Of a stretch of 64,000 nucleotides of DNA, positions 55,754 to 64,000 are shown one piece after another. Position 1 is the first letter of the stretch. Every line of letters begins with the position of its first letter. The notes under the pieces were generated by a model, which saw only the letters and a program-made list of their open reading frames with translations, had not been told where the DNA came from and made no database searches. The DNA comes from Wurfbainia villosa (taxonomy: Eukaryota > Streptophyta > Magnoliopsida > Zingiberales > Zingiberaceae): assembly GCA_025175895.1 (NCBI GenBank), contig CM046000.1, positions 43,064,720 through 43,128,719 on the forward strand, given 5' to 3'. The position numbers were made by a program, and so were the translations under genes.

Positions 55754-56282
55754 AAGAAATGGAACTCTGGTTCTAACTATATTAATGGAAGGTGTATGCT
55801 TTAATATTGTATAAGGGTTTTAAAGTCTCATCCTCTTTTTCATGCAAATAACTATTATCTACATGGCATGACACACATGACATACATCTACATGTCATGA
55901 CATGCATGACATAATAATATGCATATAAAGCAATTACATGGTATACAATTATGACATGTACAAATAGTTTCCTTATTTGTCATAACTATTTTTGGAAATA
56001 AAATATGTTTGAGATTTGATTTCTCAAATCAAATCTCGATTAAATTAGGAAACAAATTTCCAAATCTAATCACATATTTTATTTATGGAAAATATTAATT
56101 AAGGAAATTCAAATTTAATTTAGGAAATAAATTTCCTAATCACATTAGAAAATTTCCAATTTGAATTTCTTTACTAATTAAAATTTCCATAATTACTTCT
56201 AAACTTTTCAAAAGTAGAAAATTTCCAAAAATAAAATTATGACTATCGCAAAATAATTTTACGATTATGTCGGAATACAATC
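55754..56282 (-). other. B leader, PBS-proximal part
   Basis: Resumes B's leader after C (AAGAAATGGAACTCTGG, as in A at 39570) and runs to the PBS. AT-rich with TTTGGAAATAAAATATG-type repeats; no genes. Confidence 0.85.
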
Positions 56283-56296
56283 GGGCTCTGATACCA
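56283..56296 (-). promoter_or_regulatory. Primer-binding site of B
   Basis: Minus strand TGGTATCAGAGCCC, one base from the 5' LTR. Confidence 0.92.
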
Positions 56297-56297
56297 C

Positions 56298-58535
56298 TGT
56301 TGGGTTCCCATGTCATCGATGTGGGTGTTGTATTCGAACATGTTTCGTAAACATGCACACAGCAAAAGCAAAAATAAGTAATAAACTATTTATTACAACA
56401 CACACACCACACGCATGCAAGGATACAACATGTGTAGATATAATCACATATTTAAATTTTTACAATAAAGGAAACTTTATATCTAGGTATACCTGACGAA
56501 CCACGTGTAGCGGGAATGCCATCAATCGAGCGACACTTACAAGTCTCGCCTCTATCCGTATCCATGCTGAGTATCATCGAGATAGCTTCACAAAGCCACG
56601 AGCCCCGTCTTCTCATGAGTCACTAGCCTCGCGTCGAAGACGTTGTGATCCAAGAGACGATCACAATCCGAATCAAAATTCGGATCTAAAAATGAGCTCC
56701 ACGAACTCGCTTCTCGGAAGCGGTTTTTGTCAACCAATTGACGAAACCTTGGTCCTCCACCTATGAGGATTGCTATAGATCCAATCCCCGGCAAGTAGGT
56801 CACTGACGGAGCATAAAACGCTGACCAAATGACCTCTCTACGAAGAGAGAAACAAGTTGTCCAAAACTTGACAGCTTGTGATGGTGGAGAAGATGGTCGG
56901 TCAATCAATGGTCGGTTGCTCCTTGGTCGCCGGCAGCTAAGGGAGGATGGCCGGAGGAGTCGCCGGTGGCTGGTGGGTGGGCGGCGATGAGGAGGAGCTG
57001 CAACTCCAATGGGCGGTGACACAAGATGCTTGGGCGACCAATGAAGTGGGCGGCAACCCTAGAGGAGGAAGAGGAGAGGAGGCTAGGGTTTCCAAAATCC
57101 TTGAACCAATTAATTCTCCACGAAAACACTTAAGTTGTGTTTTTATAGAGAACACATTCTCCTAATGGTTATTGGTTCATAACCAAAATCCGTTAACCCG
57201 CTCCAATAACTTAAGTTAAAATAAACTAAATCACATTGGTCTATTTTAAGTTAAAATGAGCTGAACCAACTTTGGTTCATTCATTTAAAACAAAACAAAC
57301 CACTTTGGTTTATTTTTCCACCATTTGATTAGAACCAAACCAATTTGGTTCATCCATCATGTCTTTAAAAGACACGACCCATCCATGCTTTTGATGCGAC
57401 TGAAACCATTTCATGCTCGCTCTATGTTTGGTCCAACCAAACCAAGTCTCTCTCTTGGTCTGAGAATCTCATTCTCAAGCTCGTTTTAAATTCTTTGAAT
57501 AATACTCATTGTGTGTGTGACCAAATAGGTTCCCAATTTATGTTGGTCGTCTATAATTAACCATTAATTATAGAACGATCATGAGTGACACCTAGTAGAC
57601 ATCATGATCCCCAGTTAATCAAAAAATCAATGGTTGATCCCAGAACAATTTCTGAAACCTTTCAGCAGTCACAGTGAATCGTGCCCCATTCCCTTCACTC
57701 ATCTTATACCCATTTGGTTCAGGACATGGTCTATAATATTAGTCCCCACTAGGCTGACTACGTCACACCTAGCCCAAGTATAATTTCCTCATCCTACAAA
57801 TTCTAATTACTGCACATGTATCCAAGAGTACCTTACTCTAAACATGTAATGCTTTGGCCAAAGACTTTAGTAACAATCCGACAAGAGGCCAAGGGTATAC
57901 ATCTCCTCACAAGGAGTGGTGAATCCTTTGCAAGCTATTCAAACACCTTTGGACACTTCGACTTATACCCAACCATCCCGGGTCTACATCTCCTTGGAGA
58001 TGCTTGCTTAAGATGTTAAAGCATAAGTCTCCATAACCAAGATGACTTGAATATCGCAAGTCGAAGGAACATCACACTTAAGATGTAGGAAGAACTTCAT
58101 TGACATATCCATATATGTAGAGAACAATATGAAGTCTTACAGCTGGTCACTCTAATGAACTAGTTACCATAACTAGCATCCACGATTAACTCCGGACATC
58201 CCAATGTCACCAGCCAGTGAGAAATAACTACTTGGATAAACTAAAGAGTATAACTCGTGCTAGTCTCTACAGAATCGATGGCATCCGTATGCATCAATTC
58301 ATTGACTAGGGATAATTCCAATACATCACAATTACATATGTAGAGATACTCACTAGTTATGATCAATCACAAATTCTCTCATGCTGTGAATTGTATTGCA
58401 GACATCCAGTAAATGAGTTTAAGATCCAATCAAATACAAGAAAATATGATACTCAAATAGTGAATATTCATTTATCAAATAAATGGTTCGACCATAAGGC
58501 GATTGCCTTAGGCCACCTCTCATATATCTCTAACA
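56298..58535 (-). mobile_element. 5' LTR of B
   Basis: 2,238 bp, plus strand TGTTGGGTTCCCATG to TATCTCTAACA, followed by GTTAT (58536-58540). Minus-strand TATA (plus TTTTTATAG, about 57140). The uninterrupted partner of 5657-6366 plus 14612-16142. Confidence 0.93.
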
Positions 58536-58540
58536 GTTAT

Positions 58541-58769
58541 CTCCTTCCTCCAACGAGGAGGAGATTCATAGTGCTTTGCCCTCCGTACGCGATCTAAGAT
58601 CACAAGGGCCTTGGATTAGCAATCGGTCAGTTGTGAACCAAGTAAAAACAAACTTGTCTTATTTACTTTTCCGTTGTGCGGCTCTCTTTTATTTGAACGT
58701 ATGAAAAGTTTTTATCGCGCGCTATTCACCCCTCCCCCTTCCCTCTAGCACTCTATTTACGATCCAACA
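58541..58769 (+). mobile_element. Right visible part of LTR F
   Basis: Continues F after B: CTCCTTCCTCCAACGAGGAG, GCAAGGGCCTTGGATTAGC-like segment, the C-rich U5 tract and the end CGATCCAACA, matching LTR I at 63000-63230. No PBS follows, so F is a 3' LTR or a solo LTR. CAATT (58770-58774) may be its target duplication. Confidence 0.85.
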
Positions 58770-59550
58770 CAATTAGAATGAGTATAAAATAAGCATTAAT
58801 ATGAAAGAATGTGAGTATAAAAGAAGCTAACTCAGTAAGTTAGCATAAGTAAGAGCAAAACTTCTTTTTCAAGTCCTCCCCCTTGAGGTAACCTCCCCTT
58901 TGACCTTAGGTGAGTACTTGAAACAGAAGTTTAGCTCTCCCCCTTAACGTTTGCCACTAAAAAGGTTAAGTAAGTTAAGTAATCAAGATTACTTAACTTT
59001 GGCCTGAACGTTTTAAGTTTAAGTTAAGTTATCAATCAAAAAATAATTTTTGATCCCTTAATTTTGGCCTTAACTTTGGCCTTCTCCCCCTTTCGACATA
59101 AATTCAAAGGGGGGGGGGGTTTGTAGAAAAAAAACTTTAGAAAATGAGTGATTATAATTTGTAAGTCCAACCATGTCCTGTATAGATTTTGAAAATAAAT
59201 AATTTTAAATTAATCTCGACTAATAGTATGTTCAACTCATTTTGACTTAATTGATATAAAATGATCAATAAGTCATGAATAGAGTTAGTTATTTTAAATA
59301 ATTATGCTCCATGATTTATATCGATGCACTAGATCTACATTTGGAACTAGGAGTAATGTTCTAACATCTCACGCCCATCTACATGGCTAAGTACACAAAC
59401 ACATTTAGACCTATGTGTTGTGAGATGTATTGGCTCCTTAAATCTATAGGTGCATGCTTTCTAAGGTAAATCCTAAGTTAGTTCCATATAGCATGAAAAA
59501 CAAAAATAGAGTATATAAGAAAAAAAATATAAGAGTTGAGCCCTACTATA
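58770..59550 (-). other. H 3' untranslated region with polypurine tracts
   Basis: Non-coding stretch downstream of the H RNase H. On the minus strand purine tracts lie at about 58879 (CAAGGGGGAGGA), 58939 (AAGGGGGAGAGC) and 59086-59096 (AAAGGGGGAGAAGG), a Sirevirus-like arrangement. A poly-G run of 11 on the plus strand is at 59109-59119. H's own 3' LTR is not seen; F has inserted here. Confidence 0.7.
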
Positions 59551-59853
59551 TTAGCACATCCCTAATTTCTGTCTAAGCAGACTAAACTCTACTTCGGGTA
59601 AGGGTTTGGTGAAGATATCTACTAGGTTCGATTTAGACTCAACATATTCGAGTTGTATTGTTCCATTTGCTACGTGTTCTCGAATGAAATGGTGTTTAAC
59701 CTCTATGTATTTTGTTCTAGAGTGACAAATTGGGTTCTTAGTTAGGTTAATGGAACTAATGTTGTCGATGGAAAGTTTAGTCTGATTAAAGTTTAATTGA
59801 AAATCTTGGAGAGTGTGCTTCATCCACAAGAGTTGAGCTACACACTCACCCAT
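59551..59853 (-). CDS. H RNase H, C-terminal fragment
   Basis: 100 residues: the GECVAQLLWMKHTL block, DNISSINLTKNP (catalytic Asp of the usual CDN block, here IDN), SRTKYIEVKHHFIREHV and LVDIFTKPLPEVEF. It is close to D's RNase H and so of Sirevirus type. The upstream part is in other frames. Confidence 0.88.
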   Translation of the reverse strand: MGECVAQLLWMKHTLQDFQLNFNQTKLSIDNISSINLTKNPICHSRTKYIEVKHHFIREHVANGTIQLEYVESKSNLVDIFTKPLPEVEFSLLRQKLGMC

Positions 59854-60763
59854 CGCAACGTACTCGGCTTCGGTGGTAGATAAGGCAACACAATGTTGCT
59901 TTCTACTATACCAGCTAACTATACTTGAGCCGAGGAGTTGACAACAACCACTCGTGCTCTTCCTATCGAGTTTACTACCAGTGTAATCCGAATCGGAGTA
60001 GCCAATTAGCTTGAACTTGTTAGACCGAGGGTACCAAATTCATACGTTTAATGTTCCTTTTAGGTACCTAAAGATGTGTTTGACTAGTGTTAGGTGTCAC
60101 TCCTTAGCGTAAGATTGAAATCTCGCACACATACTTACCGCGAAGAGTATATCGGGTCAACTCGCAATTAAGTAAAGGAGGCTACCTATTGCGCTCCTAT
60201 AGTATTTTAAATCGATTGGTTTTCCTTCTAAGTCTTCTCCTATATTTACATTAGTTGCCATTGGTGTGTTAATTTCCTTAGCGTTTTGCATTCCAAATCT
60301 ATTAATTAGTTCCTTAGCATATTTTCATTTGTGTAGGTAGATACCTTCTCTAGTTTTTTTAATTTGTAAGCCTAAGAAAAAGGTCAATTCACTTTCTAAG
60401 TTCATTTCGAATTCACTTTCCATTAGTGAAATGAACTCATTTAGTAATATTGAATTAGTTGTTCCAAAGATTATATCATCTACGTAGATTTGTCCGGGTA
60501 ATGAAGATCTCTTTTCCTATGGATTTTACAAATAAGGTTGAGTCAACTAAGCCTTGACTAAACCCCTTAGACTTAAGATAAATAGAAAGCCTTTCATACC
60601 AAGCTCTATGAGCTCATTTTAGTCCATATAAGGCTTTTCTAAGTTTAAGAACATGGTCGGGTTTGTCTAGACTCTCAAATCTGGGTGGTTGGCTAACGTA
60701 AACTTCTTCCTTAATGAATCCATTCAAAAACAATGACTTAACATCCATTTGGAATAGTTTAAA
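59854..60763 (-). pseudogene. H reverse transcriptase and RNase H, decayed middle
   Basis: No continuous frame, but translated pieces follow D in order: [16 protein letters not shown], ALYGLK, a DDIIFGTT-like palm block near 60470, PMATNVNIGEDLEG-like, the SRPDILFAV-like block (with a stop for Arg) and DRKSTSGC near 59960. Stops and small frameshifts are scattered. This is an older pol copy than D. Confidence 0.8.
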
Positions 60764-60952
60764 TCATCGATGTGCAGCATAGGCTAATAACATTCTAATC
60801 GATTCAAGTCTAGCTACGGGGGCATATGTTTCATCGTAGTCTAACCCCACTACTTGATTGAATCCCTTAGCAACTAACCTAGCCTTATTTCTAACGACTT
60901 CTCCTTTATCATCAAGTTTGTTTCGAAATACCCACCTTGTTCCAATGATCAT
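60764..60952 (-). pseudogene. H reverse transcriptase, N-terminal part
   Basis: 62 residues matching D residues 212-271: GTRWVFRNKLDDKGEVVRNK, ARLVAKGFNQ and DYDETYAPVARLESIRMLL. It ends in a stop in the segment that corresponds to FKLYQMD. A frameshift at about 60950 (run of T on the plus strand) separates it from the integrase frame. Confidence 0.87.
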
Positions 60953-62145
60953 TTTTTCCCTTTAGGTGGGGGTACTAATTCCCAAACTTGACTCCTAGTA
61001 AATTGATCTAACTCTTCTTGCATAGATATAATCCAATTGGGATCAAGAAGAGCTTGTTCAATTATTTTGGATTCGATTTTTAAGATGAGTGAAATTTGGC
61101 TGAGCTTCCTATAGGATGCTCTAGTTCGAACCCCTAAATTGGGATCACCTATTACTTGATCAATAGGGTGGTTTGATTGTACCCTAGATTGGTTTGGGTT
61201 AGGATTTATATTAGACTCATTTTGTGAGTTAGATTTGGGTCTAGAACTAGGTTCAGGGGTAGAGTTAGGTTCAGGTCTAGAGTTAGGTTCATTAAACACC
61301 TCTAATTCGGGGTTTATAGTTTTGTTTTCTTCATCAAATACTATGTTAATCGTTTCTTCGATTTTTAGAGTTTCATTGTTATACACTCTATAAGCTTTAC
61401 TAGTGGTTGAGTATCCTAGGAATGTTCCGATATTTGTTTTAGGGGTGAATTTCCCTAAGTAATCCTTAGTGTTCAATATATGCACTCTACAACCAAAAAC
61501 CCTAAAATACTTAATGTTTGGTAATTTTTCGTAATAAATTTCATAAGAGGTTTTAAGGTGTCTTCTAACTAGGAGGATCCTATTTTGAACATAGCAGGTC
61601 ATATTGGTCGCTTCTTCCCAAAACCTATTAGGTAAGTTATACTCACTCAACATGGTTCTAGCGACTTCTTGTAATGTTCGATTTTTACGTTCGATTAGTC
61701 CGTTTTGTTGAGGAGTCCTAGGGCAGAAAAACTCATAGTGGTATCCGTTTTGGTTACAAAAATCGGTAAACCTATGATTTTCGAATTCACCACCATGATC
61801 ACTTCTAAGTCTTTTTACCTTAAGATTCTTTTCATTTTCTATTAATTTACATAATTTGGTGAGTTGCACTAATGTTTCACTTATGTGTTTTAGAAACCTA
61901 GCCCGAGTGAACCTAGAGAAGTCATCGACTATGACTAGACAATATTGACTTCCATTTAGTGACTTGGCTCCAAGAGAATCAAATAGGTCTAAGTGTAGGA
62001 GCTTGAGTACACTTTTGATTCTTTCTTGGTTGGTTAGTTGATGTGAGGGCCTAGTTTGTTTACCTTGTTGAAAATCATTACAAATTTTATTTTCCATGTT
62101 ATTAAGGTTGGGCAGACCTCTGACTAAACCACTCTGACTCATTAT
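60949..62145 (-). CDS. H integrase and linker, N-terminally truncated
   Basis: About 398 codons up to the LTR of I, which removes the rest of Gag-Pol (the open frame continues a few codons into that LTR, which are not part of H). Integrase catalytic residues are D59, D122 and E158 in the open frame (35 residues between the last two). The upstream zinc site keeps the first Cys but has Phe for the second (ICNDFQQGK). The C-terminal domain VFGCRVHILNTKD is followed by a linker with repeated Pro-Glu/Asn-Ser units (about residues 283-325), then SRVQSNHPIDQVIGD. Sirevirus-type, clearly related to D. Confidence 0.9.
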   Translation of the reverse strand: MMSQSGLVRGLPNLNNMENKICNDFQQGKQTRPSHQLTNQERIKSVLKLLHLDLFDSLGAKSLNGSQYCLVIVDDFSRFTRARFLKHISETLVQLTKLCKLIENEKNLKVKRLRSDHGGEFENHRFTDFCNQNGYHYEFFCPRTPQQNGLIERKNRTLQEVARTMLSEYNLPNRFWEEATNMTCYVQNRILLVRRHLKTSYEIYYEKLPNIKYFRVFGCRVHILNTKDYLGKFTPKTNIGTFLGYSTTSKAYRVYNNETLKIEETINIVFDEENKTINPELEVFNEPNSRPEPNSTPEPSSRPKSNSQNESNINPNPNQSRVQSNHPIDQVIGDPNLGVRTRASYRKLSQISLILKIESKIIEQALLDPNWIISMQEELDQFTRSQVWELVPPPKGKK

Positions 62146-62539
62146 TGTTGGTGCAATAGGCACCAGATAATTGAACCTAGGTTTTGATTATGGAAAAATC
62201 CCAAAGTTAAGGTCATATTGTAATCTAATGAGCTAAACTAAGTGTGTAGAAATGATTAAGCTGAACTGAAGGTCGATGACACCGGGAGAACTTCGGATGG
62301 AATCGAAGAACCTAGGTAGAAGACCGGAAGCTAAGCGACAAGTCACAAAGGACCAGAGGTAAGCTCGAGTGTGAGTAAAGGTGAGGTTGAGTCCTCTGTA
62401 CGGGGATATTTTTAGGCGGTGATCTGACTAAGACTTCCAGTGGAAGGTCTAGGTCGAGATCGGACGATAAGTGGCCATCAATTTTACCTTTACTTGTATG
62501 TTTCAAATTAACTCTTTGTTGCAGTTGAGTAAACAAGTT

Positions 62540-62615
62540 GACAGTCGATTGTTGGCTGTTGGCAGTCGATTGATGGTGACATCAGTCGACTGATAAGGGC
62601 CATCAGTCAATTGCT
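62540..62615. repeat. CAGTCGACTG cluster in LTR I
   Basis: One intact decamer (about 62582) and three variants (CAGTCGATTG twice, CAGTCAATTG) in 75 bp. Three of the four have lost the central CpG. Confidence 0.8.
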
Positions 62616-62722
62616 ATTGAAACTACTAGCTTCGATGAAGGTTAAACTTCATCCCCTTATCTTGGGGTGATGTGGCCTTCTTTGTAGGATCTTGATCTCA
62701 ACGACTAGGGGGCTTGGAGGGA

Positions 62723-62730
62723 TATAAAAG
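62723..62730 (+). promoter_or_regulatory. TATA box of LTR I
   Basis: TATAAAAG, in the same context as F 5373-5380, upstream of TTTCACCCTTTTAGGTC. Confidence 0.65.
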
Positions 62731-63232
62731 AATGGGGGTTTCACCCTTTTAGGTCATCTCAAGTGATTACAAAATGATCCCACAATGCTGCATCTCTATG
62801 ACAATGCTACGATGTAGAAACGCTGTCGCAATGCCGATGACACGACCTCAACCCCAAGTTCTATTCGTCATCGATATTGTTTTTTGTTGTCATTTCAAGT
62901 ACTTGTATTCGATCTTGATTTCTGAGCTTTTAATTGTAACGAGGAGAGGTGGTTTTTCCCCTCTACCTCGAGTTTTCATCCTTTTGTAATCGTCATCTCT
63001 TACCTCCAACGAGGAGGAGACTTAGTTAGTGCTTCGCCCTCCGTACGTGATCTAGGATCGCAAGGGCCTTGGATTAGCAACCGTCATGTTGTGTACCGAG
63101 TAAAACATCTTTGTCTCATTTACTTTTCCGGTGCAATACTTTACTTTTGTCTTAATCGAATTGTACGAAAAGAAACTAAAAGATTTTATGCTCACTATTC
63201 ACCCCCTCTAGCGCGCTTTTCGATCCTACAAT

Positions 63233-63255
63233 TGGTATTATAGCGGAGGCGCTAC
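63233..63255 (+). promoter_or_regulatory. Primer-binding site of I, truncated element
   Basis: TGGTATTATAGCGGAGGCGC resembles the G site TGGTATCAGAGCAGGGGCGC with substitutions. All of I downstream is displaced by the next LTR, so only 25 bases of internal DNA are visible. Confidence 0.7.
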
Positions 63256-64000
63256 TGTAACGCCCGTAAAATTCCTAGCAATTTTACAAGAATTTTTACA
63301 TGATTATAATGGGCTTTATGTGAGATCCTTCAAAAAAAAATAATAAAAGAAATAGAGCCAAAAAGGATGCATGGCCCAGGGTTTGAACCATAAACCTCCA
63401 AGTAGATAACTAAACCTTAAGATGCATCCAATAACCAGAAGCCCAGCAGGGTTGTGCTATTAGAAGGGTATGGGAAATGATAGATAAGGGGTAAGGGAGG
63501 CTAAGGGACACCTTCAAGTGAATAAATAGGAGAATGAGGAGACAAGAGAAACAAAATTTGTCATTCTCCCCTCCTCTTCTTCTTCCTCACCGAAACCCTA
63601 GCTCCCCCTTCTCCCATTTCCGAAAACCAACTAAGCTAGGAGAAAGATCTAGTCTTGGCACAACCTAGGGTATATTCTACTACTAAACAAAGCGAAGGAT
63701 GTAAGTATCCCCTCACTTGTAGTACAAGTTGCTTCGGTTGATGGTTGTTAAGAAAATCCTTTATGAAACTTTCGGCCAAGACCTCCTTCATGCTTCCCAT
63801 GATTGTCCATGATATGTTTTGTATGAATATGATGATAATATGTTTCTAGATAGGCTTGGTTTAAGTGTTTGATCTTAAAGTTCTTGAAACTCTCGGCCAA
63901 GACCCCTTTTAGGCTCCTAATGGTCTTCTATGCTATGATCTATATGTAGTCATGTTATGTTTTGATTGTAGATGAAGATAATATGTTGATAGCTAAGCTA
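63256..64000 (+). mobile_element. Start of a further LTR (J), runs off the window
   Basis: TGTAACGCCCGTAAAATTCC begins exactly where I's internal DNA stops. TGTAAC-type starts and a segment with CTCCTCTTCTTCTTCC then GAAACCCTAGCTCC are familiar from plant LTRs, often Ty3/gypsy. From about 63750 two imperfect copies of a unit of about 115 bp begin CTCGGCCAAGACC (63770 and 63890). No coding frame is seen. The family is a guess; the boundary is well supported by the interrupted PBS region. Confidence 0.5.

Larger units (their letters stand above)
5657..58535 (-). mobile_element. Copia element B, full extent with nested insertions
   Basis: B is a complete minus-strand copia element: 5' LTR 56298-58535, PBS 56283-56296, leader 55754-56282 plus 45733-46335, gag-pol 43165-45732 plus 16157-17271, and 3' LTR 14612-16142 plus 5657-6366. 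GTTAT flanks both ends (5652-5656, 58536-58540). Its LTRs are about 2.24 kb each once the insertions are removed. D, E and C, each with its own 5-bp duplication, account for all the foreign sequence. Coding is degraded, so B is now defective. It is inserted in LTR F. Confidence 0.9.
62146..63230 (+). mobile_element. 5' LTR of Sirevirus-type element I
   Basis: 1,085 bp, TGTTGGTGCAATAGG to CGATCCTACA. It has palindrome variants at 62540-62615, TATAAAAG at 62723, the TTTCACCC start region and the CACCCCCTCTAGCGC U5 tract. A PBS follows, so it is the 5' LTR of a plus-strand element inserted into the H integrase. ATTAT (62141-62145) is the likely left target duplication. Confidence 0.9.

Noticed and set aside
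1..64000. Integrated pararetrovirus or retrovirus-like env gene
   Set aside because: All RT pieces have copia order (integrase before RT) with YVDD and copia RNase H. No movement protein, coat protein or membrane glycoprotein frame was found.
63540..64000. 5' end of a host gene with a CT-rich leader and GAAACCCTAGC
   Set aside because: The upstream sequence begins sharply with TGTAACGCCC at an element junction, and no open frame with domain similarity follows. An LTR explains it better, though this is not certain.

Overview
The window looks like repeat-dense nuclear DNA of a flowering plant with a large genome. It is a pile of nested Ty1/copia LTR retrotransposons. I found no host gene, tRNA, rRNA or CRISPR array. 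The organism type is inferred from the element families: Sirevirus-type RT/RNase H and gag, copia elements with 2.2 kb LTRs, and primer-binding sites (PBS) complementary to initiator tRNA-Met. The species cannot be told.

Elements are named here by letter. K (1-2014, +) is the 3' end of a copia element lying in the gag of G. G (2022-5325, -) is a Sirevirus-type element of which gag, leader and 5' LTR are visible. G abuts F (5326-5656 and 58541-58769, +), a partial Sirevirus-type LTR. F is split by B (5657-58535, -, target-site duplication (TSD) GTTAT), a copia element stretched over about 53 kb by three insertions: D in its 3' LTR (6367-14606, -, TSD GTAAC), E in its reverse transcriptase (17277-43159, +, TSD ATATA) and C in its leader (46336-55748, -, TSD CAAAT).

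E is a gag-only element. It holds a second copy of its own family, E2 (22142-30695, -, TSD TGCCT with one mismatch), a solo LTR S2 (31390-32452, TSD CAATG) and the copia element A (32888-42469, -, TSD AAACG/AAATG). E2 holds a solo LTR S1 (27054-28883, TSD GGCTC). To the right, the pol remnant H (58770-62145, -) is cut by the 5' LTR of I (62146-63230, +), and I is cut just after its PBS by the start of another LTR, J (63256 to the end). The deepest chain is H > F > B > E > E2 > S1, six layers.

Three groups coexist. (1) Autonomous-type Sireviruses D and H, with LTR/gag relatives G, F, I and S2. (2) A gag-only family, E and E2, whose LTR plan, PBS and polypurine tracts resemble D, so a D-like element could have supplied pol in trans. 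(3) Copia elements A, B and C with 2.2 kb LTRs and a long leader. B and C share two internal deletions, which marks a defective subfamily that nevertheless kept moving. All coding regions carry at least one stop or frameshift. D is the best preserved.

The most unusual signals are arrays of the palindrome CAGTCGACTG in the Sirevirus-type LTRs, a D LTR pair that differs mainly inside such an array, and four small hairpins in the A/B/C leader whose loop sequence has changed in the same way in all four copies of C.
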